A stretch of 7,775 bases of DNA, taken from Candidatus Aminicenantota bacterium (GTDB lineage Bacteria; Acidobacteriota; Aminicenantia; Aminicenantales; Aminicenantaceae). Each line of letters begins with the position of its first letter. The first letter of the stretch is position 1. Shown in pieces: positions 1 to 6,481 of this stretch. The DNA lies in NCBI GenBank assembly GCA_016926925.1, contig JAFGNQ010000150.1, forward strand, positions 1 to 7,775. Reading direction: 5' to 3'. The position numbers and the translations under genes were made by a program. Below the pieces are notes generated by a model. That model searched no databases and was not told the DNA's origin. It worked only from the letters and a program-made list of their open reading frames with translations.

Positions 1-2
1 AT

Positions 3-59
3 GAATGGGATACCTATTGGAACCAAAGAAAGAATGAGTTGGCCCGCTATGCAGCTTAA
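3..59 (+). CDS. C-terminal tail of an upstream gene (5' end outside window)
   Basis: The reading frame beginning at base 3 is open to a TAA at 57-59 and reads EWDTYWNQRKNELARYAA. The mix of charged, aromatic and alanine residues, ending in a short amphipathic stretch, looks like the end of a soluble protein. The other two forward frames are less convincing: one has a stop at once and another at 32-34, and the third runs across the promoter to 132-134. Only 18 residues are visible, so the family cannot be named. The next gene has its own promoter candidate about 50 bases downstream, so the two need not share a transcript. Confidence 0.5.
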   Translation, partial: EWDTYWNQRKNELARYAA

Positions 60-105
60 GTGCCATCACGGTTTTGGAAATGCTTACGTGGCGAATCCGG
101 AAGTC

Positions 106-133
106 TTGTCAAATGCTTTTTTTGTGTTAATAT
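106..133 (+). promoter_or_regulatory. Candidate sigma-70 promoter for the DUF6599-like/PPOX gene pair
   Basis: TTGTCA at 106-111 (five of six match the -35 consensus) is separated by 16 bases from TAATAT at 128-133 (four of six match the -10 consensus). The spacer is T-rich. A start near base 140 would give a leader of about 25-30 bases containing the GAGGGAG ribosome site at 156-162. This supports a start at 165 or 171 and argues against the longer GTG-initiated frame that begins at 60 upstream of the promoter. Confidence 0.5.
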
Positions 134-164
134 GAACGAGAGCGATGAGACTATTGAGGGAGTA

Positions 165-1082
165 ATGAAAATGAGAAAACATGGATATTTTACAATTATT
201 GCCGTAGGGGCGGTTGCATTCATATTTTCAGTGTTTCTAACGGGGGGGACGACGGGAAGAGAGGGCCAAACGGCTCTCAATTCGCTCTTGCCTGAAATTT
301 CGGGCTGGGCACAGACGGAAAAGGCCCAGAACTACTATCCGGAAACACTTTTCGAATACATCAATGGTGCGGCTGAAATCTATCTTGCCTATGATTTCCG
401 TGAATTGACCGTATCCCAACTCAAGAAAGATCAAACCGAAATGAATATTGCCGTGGAAATCTATGATATGGGAAACGACAAGAACGCTTTCGGTATCTAC
501 AGTGCAGAAAGGTTTACCGATAACAATTTCATCGATGTTGGACTTCAGGGTTACCTGGAAGAGGGGTCGTTGAATTTTCTTGTGGATCGCTACTATGTTA
601 AGCTCCTCTGTTTCGACTGTGACGATCAATCGGAGAACGTGCTCAGGCAATTTTCGAAAGAAATCGTGAAAAAAGCCGGAGATAAAGGAGCTTTTCCGCC
701 GCTCGTGATTAAATTGCCGAGGGAAGGGATGATTCCCAATACGGAGAAGTACATCCTCCGTAATTTCCTTGGATACAGCTTTTTACGAAACGGGTACTCT
801 GCGAACTACATGCAAGGAGATCTTGAGTTTGATTGTTTTTTTATCGAAGCTAAGTCTCCGCAAGATGCTCAAGATATGCTCACAAAGTATCTGGAAGCCA
901 AGGGCAGCGATAGTGTATCAGAGACGGACCTCGGGTATCTCGTCAAAGACCGGTACTATCACAATATTTACCTTGCTCAATCCGGAAACGCGCTCTGTGG
1001 TGTGATGAAAGTTAAGGATGGATTCGAGGACACAGGGGAAAAATACCTCAAGATGCTGCTGAACAACTTAACGGTGCAATAG
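165..1082 (+). CDS. Exported DUF6599-like protein of unknown function
   Basis: This 305-residue protein has a basic N-terminus (MKMRKHG) followed by one hydrophobic segment at about residues 8-26, so it is probably exported or membrane-anchored. No lipobox Cys is visible. The mature part opens with a conserved-looking block, FEYINGAAEIYLAYDF (residues 63-78), that I associate with the DUF6599 group of uncharacterised proteins; this comes from memory, not a search. No catalytic motif is recognisable. The two halves resemble each other: VEIYDMGNDKNA (97-108) and LVDRYYVKL (139-147) in the first half match CFFIEAKSPQDA (224-235) and LVKDRYYHNIYL (259-270) in the second. The start is ATG 165, with GAGG five bases upstream. 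ATG 171 fits the same ribosome site (GGAG, 8-base spacing) and is an equal alternative. The frame extends upstream to a GTG at 60, but that part lacks a ribosome site and precedes the promoter. The PPOX-fold gene follows after 8 bases. Confidence 0.75.
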   Translation: MKMRKHGYFTIIAVGAVAFIFSVFLTGGTTGREGQTALNSLLPEISGWAQTEKAQNYYPETLFEYINGAAEIYLAYDFRELTVSQLKKDQTEMNIAVEIYDMGNDKNAFGIYSAERFTDNNFIDVGLQGYLEEGSLNFLVDRYYVKLLCFDCDDQSENVLRQFSKEIVKKAGDKGAFPPLVIKLPREGMIPNTEKYILRNFLGYSFLRNGYSANYMQGDLEFDCFFIEAKSPQDAQDMLTKYLEAKGSDSVSETDLGYLVKDRYYHNIYLAQSGNALCGVMKVKDGFEDTGEKYLKMLLNNLTVQ

Positions 1083-1090
1083 CGAGAGCG

Positions 1091-1573
1091 ATGCGGAGGA
1101 AGGAAAAGGAAATAACGGACAGAAATGAAATGAGCGGTATTCTGCTCCAGGCTGAATACATCACGGTTGCTATGTGTGTCGGAGACGAGCCGTATCTCGT
1201 CACCCTGAATCACGGCTACGATAGAGACAAAAAATGCATCTATTTTCACTGTGCCAGAGATGGGAATAAGACCAAAATTTTAAAAAAGAACAGCCGGGTT
1301 TGGGGACAGGCTGTGGTCGACAAAGGGTACGTGCAGGGGGCGTGTGATCACCTTTATGCGTCCATTCATTTCAAGGGAAAAGTGACCTTTGTCCAAGACA
1401 TCAACGAGAAACGACGGGCGCTCGTCATCATGATAAAGGCACTTGAGGAAAAGCCGGAAGAAGTCATCAAAAAGCAGGTAACCAAAGATTCCGTCTTGAA
1501 CGTTCAGATCGGTAGAATCGATATCGAAGAAATGTACGGGAAAAAATCGGAGAATGTTGTCATTTCTCTCTGA
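1091..1573 (+). CDS. Pyridoxamine 5'-phosphate oxidase-fold flavin-binding protein (NimA-like)
   Basis: This is a small single-domain protein of 160 residues, the usual length for the NimA-like branch of the PPOX split-barrel superfamily, whose members bind FMN or a related flavin. Family marks in order are: an N-terminal RRKEKEITDRNEM segment; PYLVTLNHGYD at 34-44, the strand pair near the flavin; YFHCARDGNK at 51-60; a Cys in ACDHLYASIHFKGKV at 84-98; and an EKRRAL helix at 106-111. The substrate cannot be read from the sequence; members include nitroimidazole reductases and many uncharacterised flavoproteins. There is no signal peptide, so it is cytoplasmic. It starts 8 bases after the DUF6599-like gene and is probably co-transcribed. 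GAGAG at 1084-1088 is only a weak ribosome site, but the family's N-terminal motif requires this start. It converges on the Hpt gene with a 33-base gap in which I see no convincing terminator. Confidence 0.85.
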   Translation: MRRKEKEITDRNEMSGILLQAEYITVAMCVGDEPYLVTLNHGYDRDKKCIYFHCARDGNKTKILKKNSRVWGQAVVDKGYVQGACDHLYASIHFKGKVTFVQDINEKRRALVIMIKALEEKPEEVIKKQVTKDSVLNVQIGRIDIEEMYGKKSENVVISL

Positions 1574-1606
1574 CTTAGAATCCCAGTTGTTGAGTTTGAT
1601 TCAAAG

Positions 1607-1969
1607 TTATGTTCCGGCTCCGGACGCAATGAAACTCTTTAGGTTTGTGAATTCCTTTTCCAACTTTATGAAGGATTCTTTTGCCCTTTGGATGTCTTTG
1701 TCTTTTCCTGCTGATTCCATCGCGAAGCTTGCCTCTTGAATAAATGGGAGACTCAGGTTGGCTGATGCGCCCTTAATGCTGTGACCCAAATCCTGTATGG
1801 CAGAGAAATCCTCATCTGATATGGCTCCGCTGAGCTGGTCGTATTTTGCTTCGAAGTCCATAATGAAAAGATCGAGAAGCTCTGATAGAAAAGAGGCGTC
1901 ATTTCCTATCCTGGCGAGCGCTGAAGGATAGTCAATCGGGCTGTTTCCTTGCAATTCGTTTTGATTCAT
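1607..1969 (-). CDS. Free-standing histidine phosphotransfer (Hpt) protein
   Basis: This 120-residue protein is one Hpt four-helix domain. The phospho-accepting histidine is H63 in the signature HSIKGASAN (63-71), matching the Hpt pattern of H followed by a hydrophobic residue, K, G and small residues. The flanking helices are consistent: LSELLDLFIMDFEAKYDQL before it, and IQEASFAMESAGK with a C-terminal helix after it. There is no kinase, receiver or membrane segment, so it can only relay phosphate between receiver domains. It is the last gene of the minus-strand operon, 42 bases after the second receiver-GGDEF gene; that gap shows only a ribosome site, AAGGAA, 5 bases before the ATG. The kinase upstream ends in a receiver and has no Hpt domain, so this protein is its obvious partner (inference from context). 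H63 would take phosphate from a kinase receiver and pass it to the receiver-GGDEF proteins. Confidence 0.9.
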   Translation of the reverse strand: MNQNELQGNSPIDYPSALARIGNDASFLSELLDLFIMDFEAKYDQLSGAISDEDFSAIQDLGHSIKGASANLSLPFIQEASFAMESAGKDKDIQRAKESFIKLEKEFTNLKSFIASGAGT

Positions 1970-2011
1970 TTTATTTCCTTTTTGAAAATTACATCTATAT
2001 AAAGATTCAGA

Positions 2012-2917
2012 TCAAGTTGCTACCACGCAGTTTCGGCCCATATTTTTCGCATGGTACATAGCTTTATCGCTGCTTTTAACCAAATTTTCTATGTTTTGCA
2101 TGGATTCATTTTCAGAAGAGGCGCAACCGACGCTGATTGTCACATGGATTTTCCCCGCCGCGGTCTCGGTTTTTTCGTGACTCACGGCTCTTCTGAGTCG
2201 TTCTGCTATCCGTGTCGCATCTCTCATGGAACAGTTGGGCAGAACGACGAGATATTCATCCCCTCCGTAGCGACCCACCTTATCGTAACGACGCAGGATT
2301 TTTTTCAACCTCAATGCCACTTCGACAAGAACCTCATCCCCCACATCGTGTCCATAGGCGTCGTTGATATTTTTGAAGAAATCGATATCCAGCATGATTG
2401 TGCTGATGGGCTTTTGCTCTCTGACGGATCTGTGGAATTCGTCCTGAAGGACGTTGAGAATCTCATATCTGTTCAAGAGGTTGGTCAGGGTGTCATGGGT
2501 GGCGATCTCGTGCAGTTTCTTTTGAGAGTCCAAGAGTTGTTCTTGAAGACCGATGATCCGTTTTCCCGTCTGAAGCCTTGCTCTGAGCTCATGAATGTCG
2601 AAGGGCTTGGTAATGTAATCGTCCACACCCGATGCAAATCCTGTTCGGATGTCTTTTTGTTGATCTTTGATCGTCAGCATGATGATGTAAATATAAGTAT
2701 TCCTTTTTTGTCCTCTTATTTTTTTGGACAGTTCCAGGCCATCCATCTTGGGCATGATCCAGTCGAGTATGACGATCTGAACCTCTTTTTCTTGAATGAC
2801 TTTCCAAGCTTTCTTTCCATCCTCTGCTTTTAAAACATCATAACCCCATTTATTAAGATTCTGTTCAAGCATAGTGCTGCAAGTTTTGTCGTCTTCAGCG
2901 ATGAGTACTTTGATCAC
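2012..2917 (-). CDS. Response regulator diguanylate cyclase (REC-GGDEF), GGDEY variant
   Basis: The protein has 301 residues. The receiver domain (about 1-120) has the acidic pair D9/D10, phospho-acceptor D52 in [11 protein letters not shown]82 and K104 in TKPF. A short linker helix (about 121-140) leads to the GGDEF domain (about 141-300), which makes cyclic di-GMP from two GTP. That domain has [10 protein letters not shown] (141-150), the metal-binding DIDFFK (177-182), YGHDVGD and the active-site loop GGDEY (218-222). The final F is Y here, a change seen in other cyclases and not expected to abolish activity. RRYD at 209-212 fits the RxxD inhibitory site five residues before the loop, so product inhibition is likely. 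The start is GTG, overlapping the kinase stop as GTGA, with AGGGAGAG upstream inside the kinase gene; translation is probably coupled. It is a paralogue of the protein at 5322-6245. Confidence 0.92.
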   Translation of the reverse strand: MIKVLIAEDDKTCSTMLEQNLNKWGYDVLKAEDGKKAWKVIQEKEVQIVILDWIMPKMDGLELSKKIRGQKRNTYIYIIMLTIKDQQKDIRTGFASGVDDYITKPFDIHELRARLQTGKRIIGLQEQLLDSQKKLHEIATHDTLTNLLNRYEILNVLQDEFHRSVREQKPISTIMLDIDFFKNINDAYGHDVGDEVLVEVALRLKKILRRYDKVGRYGGDEYLVVLPNCSMRDATRIAERLRRAVSHEKTETAAGKIHVTISVGCASSENESMQNIENLVKSSDKAMYHAKNMGRNCVVAT

Positions 2918-5319
2918 GGTTTCTCTCCCTTTTTAATTGAGTCGGGTATGGACTTGGATTTTTTCTTATCCATAGCTGCTTCGATTCTTTGAAACACTTC
3001 CTCCGGGTTTAGAGGCTTAGTCACATAATCATCCATCCCCGCATCAAGACAGCGTTCCCGGTCGCCTTTCATTGCGTGGGCCGTCATGGCGATGATGGGG
3101 ATATGCGCTCCGGTGGTCTCTTCTTTTTTCCGTATGGCGGCTGTCGCTTCGAAGCCGTCCATCACCGGCATTTGAACGTCCATGAGTATCAGTTCAAAGA
3201 TATTGCCGTCCATTGCTTTCAGAGCTTCCGCCCCGTTCTCGACTGCCGTGATATGGTGGCCTCTTTTTTCAAGCATGAAATGAGCGACTTTGCGATTGAC
3301 CATATTGTCTTCGACGACAAGAATTTTATAACAGGCATGGGATTTCATTGCCGGTTCGGTTTTTACACTCGGTGCTTCTTTTTTTTGTGAAGGCACTGCA
3401 TGCCCGAGAATTTGACTCATGGCTTCCGACAGATCGGATATTTTAACAGGTTTAGGAAGATGCGTTCGAACTCCGGCTTTCAGCCACGGTGCGGCGTCAC
3501 CGCGGTTGTTCCTCGACCCCACCATCACGATCATGGTTTTGGCCAACTCCGGTTCGTGTTTTAAAAAGTCGAGCAGCATGAAGCTGTCTTGGCCTTGGAG
3601 GTACGCATCGAAGAGCACGATGGTATAGGGATTCCCCTCGGATTTGGCTCGATCAAAGAGCGAGATGGCATCCCCGCCGCTGGGGGAGGTGGTGACGCTC
3701 AGATTCCAGTTTTCCAGCATTCCCTTGAGAATGTTTCTGTTTGCCTGGCTGTCGTCTACAACAAGAGCCGGAAGTCTCTTTAAATCTTGGAATCTGGATG
3801 TTTCTGATTTATCTTCCGGATCTTTTTCCAATTTGAAACTCAATGTGACATAGAATTTACTTCCTGTGCCCTCTTCACTTTCCACCCGGATTTGTCCTCC
3901 CATCAGATCCACAAGCTGCGAACAAATTGCCAAGCCGAGGCCTGTTCCGCCGAATTTACGGGTCATAGACCCATCTGCCTGAGCGAAGACGTCGAAAACA
4001 ATCTTTTGTTTCGAAGGGGAGATGCCTATGCCCGTATCAGCTACTGTGAAGAGCAGCGTGATTTCATGCTCTGTTCTGGACTGTTCGGTTATGGAAAGGA
4101 TCACCTCGCCTTTTTGTGTGAATTTTATGGCATTCCCAATGATGTTGGTCAATATCTGTCCCAAGCGTCCTGGATCTGCAAATATCTGATGAGGAAGATT
4201 CACTGGGATGTCGAACAGAATTTCCAGCTTTTTCTTATGCGCTTGAAGAGCGAGGGGAGCAATCAGGTCATTGAGGAAATCTTCCAGATTGACTTTTATG
4301 GACTCCAATTCCATCTTTTTCGCGCCGACTTTTGTGAAATCGAGGATGTCATTTATCAGTGTCATCATAGATTCAGCAGAGGACCTGATTCCTTTGATGT
4401 ATTCGAGTTGTTCCGGGTTTAGGTCCGTATCCAGCGCCAAGTCAGCCATACCTATGATGCCGTTCATGGGGGTTCGAAGTTCATGGCTGATGTTGGCCAG
4501 GAACTCGCTCTTGGCAGTGACGGCTGGATCGTTTCCTTCCCGGACTGAGGTCGTTTCGATCACGGGTTTAATAAGGATTATCATCCCCTGATATTGATCT
4601 TTGAGGTAGACAGGTTGAAGACGCACATCCACCTCTCTGTTTTGGACGGATTTCCTTAAGACGATAGGGGAGGAGTTCGGAGCATTTTTAAACTGAGCTA
4701 TGCTTTTTTTGAGTGCATCCGTTCCCAGTCCGAAATCAAAGTCCAGCAGATTTTTATTGATAAGATCCAATTTCCGTTTGTTGAAGAAATCGAGGAAGGG
4801 CTTGTTCACATGCATCAACCGGTTGTCTTTTTCACAGTAGAGCACACCCTCGTCCATGTCTGAAATCATGCTGGTGAACTTAACGGCTCCTTGATTGGCG
4901 GATTCTTCGGGCGGCTTTGCCGCTTCTTTCATTCTGTAGATAATGAAAGATGCCACCGTCTTTCCATTGGAGATCACAGGAGATGCCAGAGCGGAAATTT
5001 GTTTTTGCTCGCCCGTGCTGCTCTGGTGGACTGCTTCGAAATCAATTCTTTCACCAAGACCCAGCCTTTTGCTGATAGTCATGGTGTTTCCATCCATGTC
5101 CTGACTGCCTATCAGGTCGTCAAGTGCCTTTCCAACCACGTCTTCCTGCCCGATGCCGAACATCTTGCAGAATTCTTCGTTGGCTCTGATGATCTTGCCT
5201 TTTGCATCAGCCATCATGACGGCCTCTTGAGTTATTTTCAAGAGATGATCTAGAGTGGTATTATTCGTATTCTGGATATTCATGACTTGTAGAATATCAG
5301 GAAATGTTTTCCCCGTCAT
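2914..5319 (-). CDS. Cytoplasmic PAS-PAS hybrid histidine kinase with two receiver domains
   Basis: The protein has 801 residues and no membrane segment, so it senses an internal or diffusible signal. Domains in order: PAS 1 (about 22-130); PAS 2 (about 145-255); HisKA dimerisation domain with phospho-accepting H279 in [11 protein letters not shown]; HATPase domain with N396 in the N box (NIIGNAIKF), DTGIGI (428-433), [10 protein letters not shown] (442-451) and GGTGLGL (457-463); receiver 1 (about 516-635) with D522/D523, D571 and K623; receiver 2 (about 663-783) with E670/D671, D714 in [12 protein letters not shown]746 and K768. Receiver 1 has lost the usual MPxMDG after its Asp ([10 protein letters not shown]) but keeps D571 and the Lys. 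The layout is BarA/ArcB-like except that the terminal Hpt domain is missing and is supplied by the separate gene at 1607-1969. The ATG is 2 bases after the preceding stop, with GAGGGA in the last codons of that gene as ribosome site. Its stop overlaps the next start as GTGA. The PAS ligand cannot be inferred. Confidence 0.95.
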   Translation of the reverse strand: MTGKTFPDILQVMNIQNTNNTTLDHLLKITQEAVMMADAKGKIIRANEEFCKMFGIGQEDVVGKALDDLIGSQDMDGNTMTISKRLGLGERIDFEAVHQSSTGEQKQISALASPVISNGKTVASFIIYRMKEAAKPPEESANQGAVKFTSMISDMDEGVLYCEKDNRLMHVNKPFLDFFNKRKLDLINKNLLDFDFGLGTDALKKSIAQFKNAPNSSPIVLRKSVQNREVDVRLQPVYLKDQYQGMIILIKPVIETTSVREGNDPAVTAKSEFLANISHELRTPMNGIIGMADLALDTDLNPEQLEYIKGIRSSAESMMTLINDILDFTKVGAKKMELESIKVNLEDFLNDLIAPLALQAHKKKLEILFDIPVNLPHQIFADPGRLGQILTNIIGNAIKFTQKGEVILSITEQSRTEHEITLLFTVADTGIGISPSKQKIVFDVFAQADGSMTRKFGGTGLGLAICSQLVDLMGGQIRVESEEGTGSKFYVTLSFKLEKDPEDKSETSRFQDLKRLPALVVDDSQANRNILKGMLENWNLSVTTSPSGGDAISLFDRAKSEGNPYTIVLFDAYLQGQDSFMLLDFLKHEPELAKTMIVMVGSRNNRGDAAPWLKAGVRTHLPKPVKISDLSEAMSQILGHAVPSQKKEAPSVKTEPAMKSHACYKILVVEDNMVNRKVAHFMLEKRGHHITAVENGAEALKAMDGNIFELILMDVQMPVMDGFEATAAIRKKEETTGAHIPIIAMTAHAMKGDRERCLDAGMDDYVTKPLNPEEVFQRIEAAMDKKKSKSIPDSIKKGEKP
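2923..2930 (-). promoter_or_regulatory. Ribosome site that fixes the GTG start of the second REC-GGDEF gene
   Basis: Read on the minus strand, AGGGAGAG ends five bases before a GTG at 2917-2915. The G-rich core GGGAG is at 7-base spacing. The site lies inside the last codons of the kinase gene, and the GTG shares bases with the kinase TGA (2916-2914). No ATG fits the conserved IKVLIAEDD receiver start, so the GTG is the start codon. The arrangement implies translational coupling of kinase and regulator. Confidence 0.7.
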
Positions 5320-5321
5320 TT

Positions 5322-6245
5322 CTATCCCTCTTTTGGCCTCTGACCTGGTCCTGATATTGTGACGTGGTTCCGTCCTTTCTTTTTCGTGTCATAAAGGGCC
5401 TGATCGCTTTTTTTTAAGAGATCTTCTGCCGACAATCTGCAGTCGTTATCAGATATGGATATACCGAAGCTGATGGTGACGGAGATCGGCTCCGTCTCTG
5501 TCTCGATTTCCATTTTTTTCACGGAGTTATGAAGCCGTTCTGCGATTTTCGACACGTTCGTCTTATCACAGCCGGGAAGGACGATCATGAATTCATCCCC
5601 TCCGTAACGGCCGATTTTGTCATACCGGCGCAATGATTTTTTCAGTCGATCAGCCACATTGACAAGAACAATATCACCTACATTATGTCCGTAGGTATCG
5701 TTGATAGTTTTGAAATGATCGATATCCAGCATGACCACACCCAGCGATGTTTCCTCTCTGCGGCTCCGTTCCACTTCCTCTTCCAGAAGTTCGGAAATTT
5801 TTCTGCGATTCGAGATTTGCGTCAGACTATCCGTGTTGGCCATTTTCAGCCTGTTGTCTTCGAGAGCGATGATTCTCTCGCCGTTCTGAAGCCGCACTCT
5901 CAACTCGAGATAGTTGAATGGTTTGGTCATGTAGTCGTCGGCTCCTGCTGAGAGTCCGGCGATAATGTCTTCTTGCAGGTCTCTGCCCGTCAGCAAAATG
6001 ATATAGGTATATTCGGAGTTTTCCTGTTGATATTCGTGTCGGATTTTGTGACAGAGCTCGACGCCGTCCATCTTGGGCATACTCCAGTCCAGGATTGCCA
6101 ATCGAACTCCTCCTTTTTTGATGATTTCCCATGCCTCTACACCGTTTTTGGTTACAATGGGTTTGTAACCCCAATCCTGCAGGTTTTTCTCTAGGGCTCG
6201 GCAAGAGATCATATCATCTTCCGCTATAAGTATCTTCATGCTCAT
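5322..6245 (-). CDS. Response regulator diguanylate cyclase (REC-GGDEF), canonical GGDEF
   Basis: This 307-residue protein is the first gene of the signalling operon. The receiver domain has D10/D11, phospho-acceptor D53 in [11 protein letters not shown]86 and K108 in TKPF. The GGDEF domain has [10 protein letters not shown] (139-148), DIDHFK (174-179), YGHNVGD, the canonical loop GGDEF (215-219) and an RRYD inhibitory site (206-209). It should make cyclic di-GMP when phosphorylated. The start is uncertain by two codons: ATG 6245 or ATG 6239. The second gives MKILIAEDD, which aligns better with its paralogue, and neither has a strong ribosome site (TGAG only). A TTGACC/TACAAT promoter lies about 70 bases upstream. 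The gene end overlaps the kinase's ribosome site, and the kinase starts 2 bases later. It closely resembles the protein at 2012-2917 along its length (for example AEDD, WGY, LDWxMPKMDG, RRYDKxGRYGGDE), which points to an old duplication around the kinase gene. Confidence 0.93.
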   Translation of the reverse strand: MSMKILIAEDDMISCRALEKNLQDWGYKPIVTKNGVEAWEIIKKGGVRLAILDWSMPKMDGVELCHKIRHEYQQENSEYTYIILLTGRDLQEDIIAGLSAGADDYMTKPFNYLELRVRLQNGERIIALEDNRLKMANTDSLTQISNRRKISELLEEEVERSRREETSLGVVMLDIDHFKTINDTYGHNVGDIVLVNVADRLKKSLRRYDKIGRYGGDEFMIVLPGCDKTNVSKIAERLHNSVKKMEIETETEPISVTISFGISISDNDCRLSAEDLLKKSDQALYDTKKKGRNHVTISGPGQRPKEG

Positions 6246-6311
6246 CTCAGTTTAATTTCTTCTTTCCCGTTTGTGTCGTGCACTTCACGGGCTTTTTATC
6301 GTTCTTTATCC

Positions 6312-6339
6312 ATTGTAGTGTTATGGTTTATGGGGTCAA
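6312..6339 (-). promoter_or_regulatory. Candidate sigma-70 promoter of the signalling operon
   Basis: On the minus strand TTGACC (6339-6334; five of six) and TACAAT (6317-6312; five of six) are 16 bases apart. Transcription would start near 6305 and leave a leader of about 60 bases before the first REC-GGDEF gene. No promoter of similar quality is seen between the four minus-strand genes, which fits one transcript. Confidence 0.55.
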
Positions 6340-6361
6340 TCGCCTTTGTCGATGAAAAAAG

Positions 6362-6410
6362 GGGTGATATTCTATTCCGGAGACTCACCCTTAAGGAGGA
6401 GAGAGGTGAG
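6362..6410 (+). promoter_or_regulatory. Nested inverted repeats around an orphan Shine-Dalgarno sequence
   Basis: GGGTGA (6362-6367) can pair with TCACCC (6385-6390). Overlapping this, CTCACC (6384-6389) can pair with GGTGAG (6405-6410), so the two hairpins exclude each other. The second hairpin would place a perfect AAGGAGG (6393-6399) in its loop and bury a GTG (6406-6408) in its stem. CCTTAAGG (6389-6396) is also a perfect palindrome. This could be a leader switch or an operator cluster, or chance in purine-rich DNA. No strong plus-strand promoter is seen upstream of it. Confidence 0.25.
6363..6386 (+). repeat. Intergenic direct repeat, copy A
   Basis: These 24 bases start GGTGATATTCTAT and end GGAGACTC. 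They match copy B (6449-6472) at 20 of 24 positions; the mismatches are one base at position 5 and a block of three in the middle. The start-to-start distance is 86 bases. Copy A has no good -35 partner, so it is not itself a second promoter. A duplicated regulator site or a local duplication are both possible. Confidence 0.55.
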
Positions 6411-6447
6411 GCCTTGCGATTTCCGCATCATAATATTGGCATTTTAA
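6406..6447 (+). CDS. Possible 13-codon leader peptide
   Basis: A GTG lies 6 bases after a perfect AAGGAGG (6393-6399) and opens a frame reading VRPCDFRIIILAF to TAA 6445-6447. The ribosome site is the best in the window and is otherwise unexplained. The peptide is too short to judge from composition, and the required transcript from an upstream promoter is not evident. If real, it may act by being translated ahead of the transporter gene instead of through its product. Confidence 0.15.
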   Translation: MRPCDFRIIILAF

Positions 6448-6464
6448 AGGTGTTATTCTATAAT
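6436..6464 (+). promoter_or_regulatory. Strong sigma-70-like promoter of the transporter gene
   Basis: TTGGCA (6436-6441; five of six) and a perfect TATAAT (6459-6464) are separated by the ideal 17 bases. Transcription would begin near 6471, only about 11 bases before the transporter ATG at 6482. The -10 element lies inside copy B of the intergenic direct repeat (6449-6472), so a protein binding that repeat would cover the promoter. Confidence 0.65.
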
Positions 6465-6472
6465 GGAGACTC
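6449..6472 (+). repeat. Intergenic direct repeat, copy B, over the transporter -10 element
   Basis: This is the partner of 6363-6386, with 20 of 24 bases identical. The three-base central difference creates the TATAAT of the promoter (copy A has TATTCC). The shared ends are GGTG and GGAGACTC; the latter contains a small dyad, GAG-A-CTC. Confidence 0.55.
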
Positions 6473-6481
6473 TTCATCATC

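Noticed and set aside
60..164. N-terminal extension of the DUF6599-like protein from a GTG at 60
   Set aside because: There is no ribosome site, it abuts the previous stop, it lies over the promoter candidate, and it would bury the signal peptide behind 35 extra residues.
1550..1606. Terminator between the convergent PPOX and Hpt genes
   Set aside because: Only a 5-base GAGAA/TTCTC stem and a TCCGG/CCGGA dyad with a 2-base loop are visible, and neither is followed by a T run.
1970..2011. Internal promoter for the Hpt gene
   Set aside because: AT-rich TATATA is present, but no -35 element lies at proper spacing; only the ribosome site is convincing.
2051..2833. 260-codon plus-strand open frame
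   Set aside because: It lies fully antisense to the second REC-GGDEF gene, its translation has no domain features, and the opposite strand encodes clear conserved motifs.
3892..4422. 176-codon plus-strand open frame antisense to the kinase
   Set aside because: It overlaps the conserved HisKA/HATPase coding region on the other strand and its product looks like reversed-strand composition.
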